The translations under genes were made by a program, and so were the position numbers. A stretch of DNA of 64,000 nucleotides from the NCBI RefSeq assembly GCF_024360925.2, contig NZ_CP113517.1:1116001-1180000 (forward strand). Direction: 5' to 3'. Positions 9,230 through 18,944 of this stretch are shown piece after piece (the first letter of the stretch is position 1; each line of letters opens with the position of its first letter). Below the pieces are notes generated by a model. The model made no database searches, was not told where the DNA came from, and saw only the letters and a list, made by a program, of their open reading frames with translations. Origin of the DNA: Methylomonas rapida. GTDB taxonomy: Bacteria; Pseudomonadota; Gammaproteobacteria; Methylococcales; Methylomonadaceae.

Positions 9230-10600
9230 ATGCTGGATTGGTTGAGGCAAAAGAACTTGTTGGGTGACGCCTGTTGGGCGCTGGCGGGACAGTTATTGTC
9301 GGCACTGGCTTTGCTTGCGGGCACGCGCATACTGACCGAATTGGTGACGCCGGCGGTTTTCGGGCACGTGGCGTTGTTGAATGGCTTCGTCGCGCTGGGG
9401 GTGGCGGTGTTTGCCTATCCCTTCATCTGCGCCGGGATGCGTTTCACCAATGAATGCCGAAATTTTCGTGAGAGGGCGGCGTTGCATGGATTGGTGCTCG
9501 CGCTGACGACGCGATCGACGGCATTGGCCATTACCTTGCTGCTGCTGGGCGGCGCGCTGTATTGCTATTTTGTCGGTAGTGAAATCGGCTTGTTCGTGTT
9601 GACCGGATTGCTGTTGGCCGTCACCGTTCGCCGCGAGTTGGGCATTCAGCTGATGATAGGCGAACGCAAGCAACGCGGCGCCGCGCTTTGGCAAACCAGC
9701 GACAGCATTCTGCGGCCGGTGATGGCGATCTGGCTGGTATGGGGTTTGGGACAAAGTCCGGAAGCGGTGTTGTTGGGCTATGTCTGTGCCAGCGTGCTGG
9801 CCAATACGCTGTGGACGATCGTAAGCGATGCATGGCAAAAAAAACATACCGGCGATCGCGGCTTCCTGGGGCGGCAATTCGAGCGGGGCCTTTGGGCTTA
9901 TGCCTTGCCGTTGATCCCGATGGAATTGATGTTCTGGCTCAACGGCCTGGGCGACCGTTACGTGATCGGTTATTTCCTAACGGCGGCTGAAGTGGGGGTG
10001 TACGCGGCCGCTTATACGCTGGTCAACGAAGCCTTCAATCGTAGCGCGATGGTGTTGTTGCGCACGTTTCAGCCGGCCTATTTTCAAGCGGTTTCCCAAG
10101 GCAAAAGCAAAGATGCATGTTCGCTGCTATGGCTGTGGATAGGGGCGGTCGTCGTGATGGGCGTTCTGGGCGTGACGCTGGTCTGGTTGTGCAAGGACTG
10201 GTTGGCCGCAGGCTTGTTGGCAGAACCCTATCATGCGGCCGGCGCGCTGATGCCGGTTATCGCCGCGGGCACGGCCTTGCATGCCCTGGGCACGGTGATG
10301 TCCCAGCCGCTGCTGGCGAGAAAACGCACGCCGATCTTGCTGCGCGGGCGTATCTGTGGGGCGTTGGCGGCGCTCATCACGCTGCCTTTGCTGGTGGCGC
10401 ATTTTGGCCTGTTCGGGGCGGCCTTGGCCAATCCCGTGTATTTCGGCATCGAAGCGCTGGTGTTGGCCTTGCTGGCCAAGCCCTGGCGCAAGCTCCGCAC
10501 GGAACGGCAGGCGCGGAGCGTCCAATCTAAATCTGCGATGTCCGAACCCGATTTTGACACCATCGGAGTGAGAGCGGCGGCGTTCTCCAACGAATCCTGA
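9230..10600 (+). CDS. Wzx-like polysaccharide flippase
   Basis: 456 residues with 12 or more predicted helices and the MATE/MOP layout. Motifs typical of the family are seen near the start (LGDACWALAGQLLSALALL and LVTPAVFGHVALLNG) and in the middle (LPLIPMELMFWLNGLGDRYV). The ATG at 9230 was chosen over an upstream in-frame TTG at 9182 because it has an AAAGGAAGG Shine-Dalgarno and gives a clean membrane start; the longer form would overlap the polymerase gene. It would move undecaprenyl-linked repeat units across the inner membrane. The last ~30 residues are polar and not conserved-looking. Confidence 0.85.
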   Translation: MLDWLRQKNLLGDACWALAGQLLSALALLAGTRILTELVTPAVFGHVALLNGFVALGVAVFAYPFICAGMRFTNECRNFRERAALHGLVLALTTRSTALAITLLLLGGALYCYFVGSEIGLFVLTGLLLAVTVRRELGIQLMIGERKQRGAALWQTSDSILRPVMAIWLVWGLGQSPEAVLLGYVCASVLANTLWTIVSDAWQKKHTGDRGFLGRQFERGLWAYALPLIPMELMFWLNGLGDRYVIGYFLTAAEVGVYAAAYTLVNEAFNRSAMVLLRTFQPAYFQAVSQGKSKDACSLLWLWIGAVVVMGVLGVTLVWLCKDWLAAGLLAEPYHAAGALMPVIAAGTALHALGTVMSQPLLARKRTPILLRGRICGALAALITLPLLVAHFGLFGAALANPVYFGIEALVLALLAKPWRKLRTERQARSVQSKSAMSEPDFDTIGVRAAAFSNES

Positions 10601-10623
10601 ATCTTTATCGAAGGAAAGTATCC

Positions 10624-11583
10624 ATGATCCAAGCATCGAGCCTATCAACGACTTGCGCTTATTTGTTGCGCCAATGCGTGAGCTGCGGCGGCGAACGCAT
10701 CCGCTATTGGCGGCGCAAGGACTATCAGTACACACAGGCGCTCAGGAATGATGTTTTTCACATCTATCGCTGCGATGAATGCGGCACGGGGTTTTTGAAT
10801 CAGCCGCCCGATCCGCAACGGCTGGAGGCGATATATCAATTTTCTGGCCAAGCCCTGACCGAATCCGTTAGTTTGCAAGAGATTCTCGCCAGGGAAGCGG
10901 CGTTCCCGAATTGCAGGGTAGACGCCGAGCGCATGAGCGGTTGTGCCGATCGTTTCAACGCATCCGGCAACCGACGCGCGCTGGATATTGGTTCCGGTTT
11001 TGGTTTTTATACCCAGGCATTGAAAAAACGCGGCTACGCCACGGTCGCCATCAACCCTGGCCGCTATGAAAACCAGGTATTCAAGGCGTTGAACGGCGAA
11101 GAGCCGCTGACGATGATGTTCGAACAATATACGACGCAGGATTCCTACGGTGTCGTGATGATGTCGCAGGTGTTGGAACATATGGTGGAGCCTGAGCGCG
11201 CGCTGGAAAAAGTCCGCGGCTTATTGGCCGAAGGCGGCGTGCTGGCCTGCGCGGTACCGAATTACGCTTCGTTTCTGGTCAAGTTGCTCGGTACCCGCGA
11301 CAACGCCTGTCTGTGGGTGCCGGAACACGTCAATTATTTCACCGCGCAAGGCTTGCAAATCCTGCTGGAGCGCAAGGGCTTGCGGGTTGTTCGGACCGAG
11401 CAGGTCACCCGCATTCGCTACGACGCCTTATCCAGACGACTGGGGCTGACGGCTTGGCCGGCGGCGCTGCTCGACACACTCACCAAGTACCTGCAAAAAC
11501 CCTTTGCCGGCTTGATGAATGCTTTGGGATTGGGCATTTACATCCATGTCTATGCCGTGAAAGTGATTGATAAACAGGTGTGA
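10624..11583 (+). CDS. SAM-dependent methyltransferase with zinc-ribbon N-terminus
   Basis: 319 residues. The N-terminal ~55 residues hold two CxxC knuckles (CVSCGG and CDECGTGF) that should bind zinc, as in many sugar-active class I methyltransferases. The Methyltransf_23-like domain shows the SAM motif ALDIGSGFGFYTQALK, then SQVLEHMVEPERALEKV and a hydrophobic tail. An AAGGAAAG Shine-Dalgarno sits before the ATG. In the EPS cluster it probably methylates a sugar of the repeat unit or a lipid-linked intermediate. The substrate is unknown. Confidence 0.8.
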   Translation: MIQASSLSTTCAYLLRQCVSCGGERIRYWRRKDYQYTQALRNDVFHIYRCDECGTGFLNQPPDPQRLEAIYQFSGQALTESVSLQEILAREAAFPNCRVDAERMSGCADRFNASGNRRALDIGSGFGFYTQALKKRGYATVAINPGRYENQVFKALNGEEPLTMMFEQYTTQDSYGVVMMSQVLEHMVEPERALEKVRGLLAEGGVLACAVPNYASFLVKLLGTRDNACLWVPEHVNYFTAQGLQILLERKGLRVVRTEQVTRIRYDALSRRLGLTAWPAALLDTLTKYLQKPFAGLMNALGLGIYIHVYAVKVIDKQV

Positions 11584-11587
11584 ACCA

Positions 11588-12385
11588 TTGAACAGCTTGA
11601 CCGTAGTCATTTTAACGCTGAACGAGGCCGCCAATCTGACCCGGTGCCTGGCGGCGATTCCGCAACGTTACCCTGTCGTGATCTTGGATTCGGGGAGCAG
11701 CGATGACACGCTGTCGATCGCGGAAGGCCACGGCTGCAAGATTTATCAAAATCCTTGGCCCGGCTTTGCCGAGCAGCGCAATTTTGCGTTGAATCAATGC
11801 GATATCGATACACCGTGGGTGTTGTTCGTCGATGCCGACGAAATCTACCCGCAAGTCTTTTATCAGCATTTCGACAGTGGAATGCTGCAAACAGGAGAGA
11901 TCGATGTGCTGATGGTGCCGTCCATCTTGTTTTTGCGCGGCAAACGCCTGCATCATGCGCCGGGTTATCCGATCTATCACCCGCGCCTGGTTCGGCGGGA
12001 AACGACCCGCTTCGTGCGTAATCATACGGGTCACGGCGAGGCCGTCATGGATAGTTGCCGCATCGGCTACACCGATATTCCCTATGATCATTACTTTTAC
12101 GACGGCGAGATCATCCAGTGGATGCATAAGCATGTCGACAAAGCCGCTCAGGAAGTTCGGCTCAAACCGACCCAGGGCGCGTTGATGACGACCCGCGGGC
12201 GCTTGAGCGTAATGCTGGGGCGCTCATGGAGCCGAATCCTGGCCAGGTTTGTTTACCACTATCTGCTGCGTGGCGGCTTTTTGGACGGCGCGGCGGGATT
12301 GGAGTTTACGCTGATGTTTACCTGGTATGAAGCCAGCATCTATCTGCAAGCCAAAGCCGCTGCACAGGCAAGGGGAACAGCATGA
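11588..12385 (+). CDS. Family 2 glycosyltransferase, WaaE/KdtX-like
   Basis: 265 residues. The GT-A fold is clear: LTVVILTLNEAANLTRCL, LDSGSSDDT, the acceptor-side AEQRNFALNQ and the metal-binding DxD in LFVDADE. The pattern resembles WaaE-type transferases. No ATG fits; a TTG at 11588 is chosen since AGGTG lies 8 bases upstream and the first residues (NSLTVVILTLNE) match the usual start. A TTG at 11567, overlapping the methyltransferase gene, is the alternative. The acceptor and donor sugars are not known. Confidence 0.82.
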   Translation: MNSLTVVILTLNEAANLTRCLAAIPQRYPVVILDSGSSDDTLSIAEGHGCKIYQNPWPGFAEQRNFALNQCDIDTPWVLFVDADEIYPQVFYQHFDSGMLQTGEIDVLMVPSILFLRGKRLHHAPGYPIYHPRLVRRETTRFVRNHTGHGEAVMDSCRIGYTDIPYDHYFYDGEIIQWMHKHVDKAAQEVRLKPTQGALMTTRGRLSVMLGRSWSRILARFVYHYLLRGGFLDGAAGLEFTLMFTWYEASIYLQAKAAAQARGTA

Positions 12386-13236
12386 AAGTGTCATTGATAT
12401 TGGCTACGCTCGGCAGGGACCTGGAACTGCTGGATTTTTTGAAATCCTTGCTGTTTCAGACCTACAAGAACTTCGAGTTGATCGTCATCGACCAGAATCA
12501 AGACGGCAAAATCGATCGGATTGCCGAGCAATATAGCCAATGCCTCGATCTGAAACACGTCAAGGTGAATTTCACCGGTAATGCCCGAGCCAGGGATCAT
12601 GGCATCGCCTTGGCCCAGGGCGACATCATCGCCTTTCCGGACGATGATTGCGTGTATGAAAAGGATGTGCTGGAAAAAGTGGTAGGCGAATTTGCATGCC
12701 AACCAACGTTGTCGATTCTGGTAGCCGGGTCCTACGATTTTTCCGCGAAACGCTTCAGCATAGGCGTCAACAGCCGTAAAGCGCGTTATTTTTCCCGGTT
12801 GAACATGATGGGGGTGGAGTTCACGCAGTTTTTTGCGCTGGCGCGTATCGACAGACGGCAGTTTTATTTGGACCACGATTTCGGCATCGGCTCCAAATAT
12901 GCCGGGGCGGAAGGCTTCGAGTTGCTGTATCGCCTGCTGCGCGCGGGCGGGCGGGCGTTCTACAAGCCGGATATCAAAATCTATCACGCCAACAAGGACC
13001 ATTACACGCTGGGTACCGCGCGCATGCTGAAATATTCCACCGGTATTGGCGCCTATATCCGCAAATTCGCCAATCAGCATGATCCCTATATCGGCTATTA
13101 CATCCTGCGCAAGATGCTGATAGCCCCGACTCTGAAAATGCTGCTGGCCTTGTTGACGTTCAACCCGGGAAAACTCGCCTATTCGTTTTATAACCTGGTG
13201 GGCATATGGCGCGGATTTTTTGCCTATGGGCGCTAA
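12382..13236 (+). CDS. Family 2 glycosyltransferase
   Basis: 284 residues, overlapping the previous gene by ATGA, which indicates translational coupling. GT-A motifs: SLILATLGRDLELLDFLKSL, LIVIDQNQDGKID, ARDHGIALAQGDIIAF and the DxD-like DDDCVYE. A C-terminal hydrophobic segment near 240-275 may anchor it to the inner membrane. It should add one sugar to the lipid-linked EPS repeat unit; which sugar cannot be told. Confidence 0.82.
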   Translation: MKVSLILATLGRDLELLDFLKSLLFQTYKNFELIVIDQNQDGKIDRIAEQYSQCLDLKHVKVNFTGNARARDHGIALAQGDIIAFPDDDCVYEKDVLEKVVGEFACQPTLSILVAGSYDFSAKRFSIGVNSRKARYFSRLNMMGVEFTQFFALARIDRRQFYLDHDFGIGSKYAGAEGFELLYRLLRAGGRAFYKPDIKIYHANKDHYTLGTARMLKYSTGIGAYIRKFANQHDPYIGYYILRKMLIAPTLKMLLALLTFNPGKLAYSFYNLVGIWRGFFAYGR

Positions 13237-13243
13237 CAAGGGG

Positions 13244-13290
13244 CGGGAGAAGGGACTGTTTTTGACTTTTACGGCAGCCTCAACAAGGGG
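13244..13290. repeat. Intergenic repeat, copy A
   Basis: GGGAGAAGGGACTGTTTTTG followed by ACTTTTACGG. The same word (GGGAGAAGGAACTGTTCTGA, then CTTTTACGAT) recurs at 23844-23890. Both copies lie between genes, which points to a dispersed repeat rather than a coding or regulatory site. Confidence 0.5.
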
Positions 13291-13323
13291 CAGGTCTATA
13301 CAATAATTTAATGGGGAAGTGAT

Positions 13324-14520
13324 ATGGAACTGGGTATTGTGACGACACATGTCCCGCCAGCCAAAGGCTACGGTGGTGTCTCGGTGACCTGCGGCGTCTT
13401 GACCAAGGCGTGGGCGGAAATGGGGCTGGAGATGGCGCTGGTTTCGTCGGATGAATCCATCGATGGGCGCTTGAAACCGGCGGACGTCAAGCTGGGCGCG
13501 AGCGTGGATGTCGATTTGTACCGCTGTTATGGTTTCCGGCGCTGGGGGTTCGGCTTGGGAGCGATACCCAGCCTGCTGCGCCTGTGCTGGCAAGCCCCGC
13601 TCGTGTATATCCATGGCGTCGCCACCTGGCCGTCGACCTTGGCGGCGCTTTTTTGCTGCCTGCTGCACAAGCCGTTCATGGTGGCGGTGCATGGCGGCCT
13701 GATGCCTGAGCATGTGGCACTGATCAAACGGGAAAAACGGCATAAATGGTGGTATTACAAATTGCTGACTTTTCCGACCTTGCGCCGCGCGATTGCCGTG
13801 CATTGCACCAGTGATACCGAGGTTGAGGGCGTGCGTGGCGTACTGGGCGAAAACGCGCGGGTGTTGCTGGTGCCCAACGGCATCGACAGCCGGGATGTCG
13901 AGGCGGCCCCTTATCCGGCAGGCGAAGGCATGCAACTGTGTTTTTTGGGTCACGTGCAGCAGGAAAAGGGCATCAACGCTTTCATCCGGGCCTGGCTCGA
14001 GGTCCGGCGGCCGTGCGATCGTCTGGTCGTCGCCGGCCGTAGCGTGGACGGGGATTATTTTGCCGAGTTTTGTTCACTGGTCGAACGGGCAAACGGCGCG
14101 ATCCGCTATTGCGGCTATCTGCAACGTGACGACGTGATGGCCTTGCTGGCGCAAAGTCATTTTCTGGTATTGCCGTCCGGTTTGGAGCAGGTCGGCGGCA
14201 TGCGGGAGAATTTCGGCAACGTGGTGGCGGAAGCCCTGGCGGCGGGACGGCCGGTGCTGGTTGCCAGGGGCTTGGCCTGGGATCATTTGCCGGCATTGAA
14301 TGCGGGCTTGGTTTTCGACAGGGACGAGGCCGCCGTCCAAGCCGTGCTGCGCCGGGCTCAGGCGCTCGATCAAGCCGACTGGCTGCGCATGTCGCAAGCG
14401 GGCCGGCGCCATGTTCAACAGCAGCTCGATCCGGTCAAACTGGCGGAGCGCGTCTGGCAAGCAATGACGGCGGCGGTACCGGTTGACGAGGCCAAGGTGT
14501 TGGCCGAGGAGCCGAAATGA
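13324..14520 (+). CDS. Family 4 glycosyltransferase
   Basis: 398 residues with the GT-B arrangement. The N-terminal Rossmann half begins ELGIVTTHVPPAKGYGGVS and has a hydrophobic membrane-facing segment near 80-115. The C-terminal half has the donor-binding E-x7-E region in LPSGLEQVGGMRENFGNVVAEALAAGRPVL, split as EQVGGMRENFGNVVAEAL. HVQQEKGINAFIRAW is the usual start of the second domain. An AGTGAT sequence precedes the ATG. It should extend the EPS repeat unit on the cytoplasmic face. Confidence 0.83.
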   Translation: MELGIVTTHVPPAKGYGGVSVTCGVLTKAWAEMGLEMALVSSDESIDGRLKPADVKLGASVDVDLYRCYGFRRWGFGLGAIPSLLRLCWQAPLVYIHGVATWPSTLAALFCCLLHKPFMVAVHGGLMPEHVALIKREKRHKWWYYKLLTFPTLRRAIAVHCTSDTEVEGVRGVLGENARVLLVPNGIDSRDVEAAPYPAGEGMQLCFLGHVQQEKGINAFIRAWLEVRRPCDRLVVAGRSVDGDYFAEFCSLVERANGAIRYCGYLQRDDVMALLAQSHFLVLPSGLEQVGGMRENFGNVVAEALAAGRPVLVARGLAWDHLPALNAGLVFDRDEAAVQAVLRRAQALDQADWLRMSQAGRRHVQQQLDPVKLAERVWQAMTAAVPVDEAKVLAEEPK

Positions 14521-15470
14521 CGCATAAGGTTGGACTCGTCGTACCCACCTTGAATGCGGGCACATCCTGGCAGGGCTGGCTGGAGGCCCTGGCGGCGCAA
14601 AGCCGAAGGCCGGATCGTTTGTTGCTGATCGATTCCTCGTCCAGCGACGACACGGTGGCGCTGGCCCGTGCGAGAGGATTTGACGCGCATGTGATTGCCA
14701 AGGCCTCGTTCAACCACGGCGGCACCCGTCAATCGGGCGTCGATATGTTGGCCGACATGGAGCTGATCGTATTTCTGACCCAGGATGCCTTACTGGCCGA
14801 CCCTTGCGCGATCGAAAATCTGTTGCAGGTATTTGTCAATCCGCAAGTGGCCGCGGCCTATGGCCGGCAATTGCCGCATCGGGACGCTGGCCCCATCGGC
14901 GCGCATGCCCGGATATTCAATTACCCGGCGCAAAGCCAGTTGCGCGCCTTGCCGGACCGCGGCCGCTTCGGCATCAAGACCGTGTTCATTTCCAATTCGT
15001 TCGCAGCCTACAGACGTTGCGCCCTGATGCAAATCGGCGGATTCCCGGCTCACACCATTATGAACGAAGATACTTACGTTGCCGGCAAGATGCTGTTGTC
15101 CGGCTGGAGCCTCGCCTATTGCGCCGACGCGCGGGTGTTTCATTCCCACGATTACAGCCTGCTGGAAGAGTTCAGGCGCTATTTCGATATCGGGGTATTC
15201 CATGCGCAAAACCCCTGGCTGCAACAGACCTTTGGCGGCGCCTCGGGCGAAGGCGCGCGTTTTGTGCTCTCCGAAATGCGTTACTTGTCGAACACGGCGC
15301 CCTGGCTGATGTTTTCCGCGCTCCTGAGAACGGGATTGAAATGGGCGGGGTATAAGCTGGGCGGACTGCATCGCGGCTGGCCATTAGCCCTGAGCAGGCG
15401 CCTCAGCCTGCATAAGGGATATTGGGTGGCAACTGAACGGGAATACCCTAATATGCCTGGATGCCGTTGA
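14517..15470 (+). CDS. Family 2 glycosyltransferase, rhamnosyltransferase-like
   Basis: 317 residues, coupled to the previous gene by an ATGA overlap. GT-A motifs: VGLVVPTLNAGTSWQGWLEA, LLIDSSSSDDTV, the SFNHGGTR segment typical of RfbF-type rhamnosyltransferases, and FLTQDALLAD in the DxD position. Its 3' end overlaps the end of the convergent bcsC-like gene by 23 bases. It is the last gene of the + strand EPS cluster. Rhamnose is suggested by family only. Confidence 0.82.
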   Translation: MTHKVGLVVPTLNAGTSWQGWLEALAAQSRRPDRLLLIDSSSSDDTVALARARGFDAHVIAKASFNHGGTRQSGVDMLADMELIVFLTQDALLADPCAIENLLQVFVNPQVAAAYGRQLPHRDAGPIGAHARIFNYPAQSQLRALPDRGRFGIKTVFISNSFAAYRRCALMQIGGFPAHTIMNEDTYVAGKMLLSGWSLAYCADARVFHSHDYSLLEEFRRYFDIGVFHAQNPWLQQTFGGASGEGARFVLSEMRYLSNTAPWLMFSALLRTGLKWAGYKLGGLHRGWPLALSRRLSLHKGYWVATEREYPNMPGCR

Positions 15471-17913
15471 ACATGGCGTTCGGAATGTCCGTGCTATAGG
15501 AGGCTTTGCGGTCCTGGAAGAAGACCCGGACGAACAAGCCGCCGCTGAAATCCTCGTAATTGGCGGTATGACGCACCGCGGCGCCGGCGCCGAGCTGGAG
15601 ATTGGGTGCCAGTAGCCAGACGCCTTTCAATTCGATGTCCAGCGCATCACTCAGGCTGAAGCCATCCTTGGCCTCGTACTTGCCAAGCCCTGGCGCCAGC
15701 AGCGGGAACCAGGGCGCGTCCGCTTCCTCGATCAGCTGCACGCCGGCGTTGACATGGCCCTTGAACACCAGCGGCCGGCCTTCCTCGCTGAGAAATTGCA
15801 GGCTGGGGCCAACGTTGATGTAGTGTTCCGGACTGAAATAGCCGCCGTGCCCCAGCGTGAAATGGCTGAGGTTTTTTTCGTAGTGTTCGTAAGCAAAAGC
15901 GGGGCCGATGCTGAAGTAGTCGAATCCAGCCAGCGGAATATTGAAACTCGGGTTGAGCGATACGGCAACCGCGGTATTGTCGGCGACATTTTCCCCATTC
16001 AGCATCGCCACTTCGGCCGCGGCGGAAATCCCCCAGCGTTCAGCGAAACTGTGAAAACCCGCCGCCCTGATGCCTGATCGCAGCACCCGGCCCCATTCTT
16101 GTTGCTTGGCGTCGGTATTGAGTCCTACCGCTTGACCGTGATAGGGATCGCGAATGCCGGTGTAAGACAGAATGGATTGTCTGACCGGCTGCGAATAGAC
16201 ATTCATCGACCAATTGCCGGTTTCGGTTTGTTGTACGAAACCGACGTCGAAGGTTATCGTAGGATCGATAACGCCGCCGGTAGGTGTGTGGCCTAGTCTG
16301 ACGTAAGGGCTGAACCAGCCGTCCATGCGATATAAAAAGTCGGTTTCCAAGCCATTGGTCAATTTCCCGGTTGGATCGAATGCCCTCAGATCGCTTGGGT
16401 TGCACGCGGAGCTGTCCTTCGGACTCAGGCTGCCTAAGGCGGTGCATGCCGCCGCGCGGCCCGCATCCAATTCCATCCGGCTCATGCTCAAGGTAAAGGT
16501 ATGTATGCCATCGACCGTGAAGGTACCGCTGGCGGTAGGTAGTTTCAGAATGTCGAGTCGTCCCCGTCCCGGTTCCCCTGATTTGTGCCGCGCGTAAACA
16601 CCCAAATCGGCGGAAGGCGCATCGATATTGACCAAATTCGGAAACTGCGTTGGTGTTTTATCTTGCGCCGCCAAAAACTGCTTGCGTTGGTAAAGTTCCC
16701 GTCCCAGCAACTGCGCGTATTCATCCTGTAACAAGCCGCCGCTTTGCTCCGCATTCAGCGCAAGCTCGTCGCGATTGGCCCGGCTTTGGTTGCGGACATA
16801 GGCGCGCGCATAGTCTGGATTATCGGGTGCTTGCCGGTACAAATCGGCGAACAGGTTGGCGGCTTTGGCATGGTGCCGACGGCCGTCGGCAATCCAGGCC
16901 TCGATTTGCTGAATCTCCGGGTCCGGGTTGGTTAGCAAGGCCCGCGCCTTGGCCAGATTTTGTTCGGCTTGCGCTAAACGCGCGGCCTGAATGTCTTGCC
17001 AGGCCTTGAGTTTGTAAAGCCGGGCGGCAACCTCGTCGATTCTGGCATCGCTGGCGCCCGCCGGATAAACGGCTAGCGCCGCATCGTAGTCTTGCAGTTT
17101 TTCCAGGCACAACATCTTGCCCAGTTTGACGTCGCCATGCAGCGGTTGCCATGCCTCCGCTTTGGCGAACCAGTCATGGGCCTTGCGATAAGCCTGACCA
17201 TCAAAATAACGCCAGGCGATGACCACGGCCAAATCGGCATCCTCAAAGCGCTCTAGCCAGGGTTGCAGTTCCGTTTCGCTGATTGCTTGGACCGGGACGG
17301 CATCCGTCGAGCCAGTCAGATAGGCGTTTTTTAGCCATTGGTATTCCAGGTGTTGGCGTTCGGTTTCCGGCACGCGATCCGAAGCGAGCGCGGTCAGCCT
17401 GAAATAGTCGTCCCGGCCGGGCAGTATCGCGGCCTTTTCCAGCGTGGCTTCCATCAGGTCCGGATTCCTGCAATCCTGGAGGATGCGCGCGTAACCTGTA
17501 ACAGCCGCCTGGTGTTGGCCGCGCACGACTTGCGCTTCCAGTGCCGCCCATTGTCTGTCGATACCCGCGCAGGCGTCTTTGATTTTGGCCGTCGTTGCGG
17601 GTCGTTTGGTGCGCGCCTGCGTTGCCGGAGTGGTTTTGACACTCGGCCGTCCCAGTGCCTTTTGTAAGTCGGCGGGTACTTGCCAATCCGGAAAACGTTG
17701 CCGCAGATCGGTGATTTGCCGCTTCAACGCCTCGATTTTGCCGGCATGGAACAGCGACCACAGGATGCGTTCATCCGGCCCCGGTTGCACCGGGCTTTGG
17801 CTAGCGGGTAACGGAGCGCTGCCCAATGGCTGTTGCACGACTGCGCTGACGTCGGCCCGGCACAGCTCGGCTAGCAGCAGCGGCAAACAGTAAAAAACAC
17901 GCGTCTTGGACAT
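15448..17913 (-). CDS. bcsC: BcsC-like cellulose export protein (TPR plus beta-barrel)
   Basis: 821 residues, shorter than enterobacterial BcsC (about 1150), mainly through fewer TPR repeats. A signal peptide (FYCLPLLLAELCRADV) is followed by a helical TPR region to about residue 400 and a C-terminal ~350-residue BCSC_C beta-barrel (FDYFSIGPAFAYEHYEKN, GHGGYFSPEHYINVGPSLQF). It should guide cellulose through the periplasm and outer membrane. It is the last gene of the - strand operon, 9 bases after bcsZ, and overlaps the convergent glycosyltransferase by 23 bases. Confidence 0.88.
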   Translation of the reverse strand: MSKTRVFYCLPLLLAELCRADVSAVVQQPLGSAPLPASQSPVQPGPDERILWSLFHAGKIEALKRQITDLRQRFPDWQVPADLQKALGRPSVKTTPATQARTKRPATTAKIKDACAGIDRQWAALEAQVVRGQHQAAVTGYARILQDCRNPDLMEATLEKAAILPGRDDYFRLTALASDRVPETERQHLEYQWLKNAYLTGSTDAVPVQAISETELQPWLERFEDADLAVVIAWRYFDGQAYRKAHDWFAKAEAWQPLHGDVKLGKMLCLEKLQDYDAALAVYPAGASDARIDEVAARLYKLKAWQDIQAARLAQAEQNLAKARALLTNPDPEIQQIEAWIADGRRHHAKAANLFADLYRQAPDNPDYARAYVRNQSRANRDELALNAEQSGGLLQDEYAQLLGRELYQRKQFLAAQDKTPTQFPNLVNIDAPSADLGVYARHKSGEPGRGRLDILKLPTASGTFTVDGIHTFTLSMSRMELDAGRAAACTALGSLSPKDSSACNPSDLRAFDPTGKLTNGLETDFLYRMDGWFSPYVRLGHTPTGGVIDPTITFDVGFVQQTETGNWSMNVYSQPVRQSILSYTGIRDPYHGQAVGLNTDAKQQEWGRVLRSGIRAAGFHSFAERWGISAAAEVAMLNGENVADNTAVAVSLNPSFNIPLAGFDYFSIGPAFAYEHYEKNLSHFTLGHGGYFSPEHYINVGPSLQFLSEEGRPLVFKGHVNAGVQLIEEADAPWFPLLAPGLGKYEAKDGFSLSDALDIELKGVWLLAPNLQLGAGAAVRHTANYEDFSGGLFVRVFFQDRKASYSTDIPNAMFNGIQAY

Positions 17914-17922
17914 TGGCGGGAT

Positions 17923-18933
17923 TTAGCGGGCGCCGAGTTTGCTCAACATCAACAAGGTTGACGAGTAATAATCCTGTTCCGCGTCCAGCGCGGGCAGGCT
18001 GATGGCTTGCGCGCGGCCATTGCGCCAGAGGGTCAGTTGCTTGACGGCAATCATGCCGGTGCTGGCGCCGTAACCGTCGATGACGTTTTCGCTCAGATCG
18101 ATCCAGGCCGGGGTATAGCCTTGATAAAAGCTCCAGTAATCGGCGAATTTGGCCAGCGTTTGCGTTTCCATGCCGCCCAGTATCAGATACAACGGGATTC
18201 TGACGGCGTCGTAACCGAAGCGTTTATTGTTGGCGGGTTCCTGCGTATTGGCGGCGGTGAGGCGCAACCAGTCGGGTGGCAGTTGCCAGCGACCGAAACG
18301 GGCTTGCTGCAGCAGCGTCAGGCCGCTATCGCCGAGTCGTTGCCAGACCGGGTCGGGATCGGCTTCGGCAAATGCCCGCAAGGCCGGAAAAATCCAGTAA
18401 GACAGATTGATCGTGGTGGCATCGTCTTTCACGAAGCCCTGTTCACCCGGCAGCAGGACGCTCAGGCCATGCCACGAGACTATCAGTTTTTGTTTGATGT
18501 CGGCGATGATGGCGTCGGCGGCGTTGCGGTAATCGGGTTGCTGCCATTGCTGGCCGGCTTTCCATAGGGCCCATGCAATCAGCATGTCGCCATCGCTGGC
18601 ATTGTTATGATCCTCGTCTTTCAAGTCCACGTTTGGACGCTTGCGCCAGATGAACAATTTGTCGTTCCTGACTTGCAGGTTCGCGCGGGTCCATTGCCAG
18701 AGATTTTGAAAGGTTTCCCGGTCGCCGTGTTCGACCGCCAGCAACAGGCCATAGCCCTGACCCTCCGAATGGGAGATGCCGCCGTTGCCGGTATCGATGA
18801 CGCGGCCCTCGGCGGCAATGAAGCGCTGCTTGTAGGTTTGCCAGTCTTGGGCGTCGAGTGCGCCATTATTCTGGCGGCAGCCGGCGATAAGCAAAAAACA
18901 GCCGAGATAGGTCAGGGTGCGCCAGATCGACAT
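17923..18933 (-). CDS. bcsZ: BcsZ endo-1,4-beta-glucanase (GH8)
   Basis: 336 residues, the usual BcsZ length. GH8 features: SHSEGQGYGLLLAV with the catalytic acid Glu57, and NNASDGDMLIAWAL with Asp114/Asp116. The N-terminus has a lipobox-like LLIAGC (Cys19), so it may be a lipoprotein rather than a free periplasmic enzyme. BcsZ trims nascent cellulose and is needed for proper fibre export. It lies 11 bases after bcsB and 9 before bcsC. Confidence 0.93.
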   Translation of the reverse strand: MSIWRTLTYLGCFLLIAGCRQNNGALDAQDWQTYKQRFIAAEGRVIDTGNGGISHSEGQGYGLLLAVEHGDRETFQNLWQWTRANLQVRNDKLFIWRKRPNVDLKDEDHNNASDGDMLIAWALWKAGQQWQQPDYRNAADAIIADIKQKLIVSWHGLSVLLPGEQGFVKDDATTINLSYWIFPALRAFAEADPDPVWQRLGDSGLTLLQQARFGRWQLPPDWLRLTAANTQEPANNKRFGYDAVRIPLYLILGGMETQTLAKFADYWSFYQGYTPAWIDLSENVIDGYGASTGMIAVKQLTLWRNGRAQAISLPALDAEQDYYSSTLLMLSKLGAR

Positions 18934-18944
18934 GGGGTTATCCG

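Noticed and set aside
12391..13953. A 520-codon open frame on the - strand under the glycosyltransferase genes
   Set aside because: Antisense shadow of coupled GT genes; no start signal or recognisable domain.
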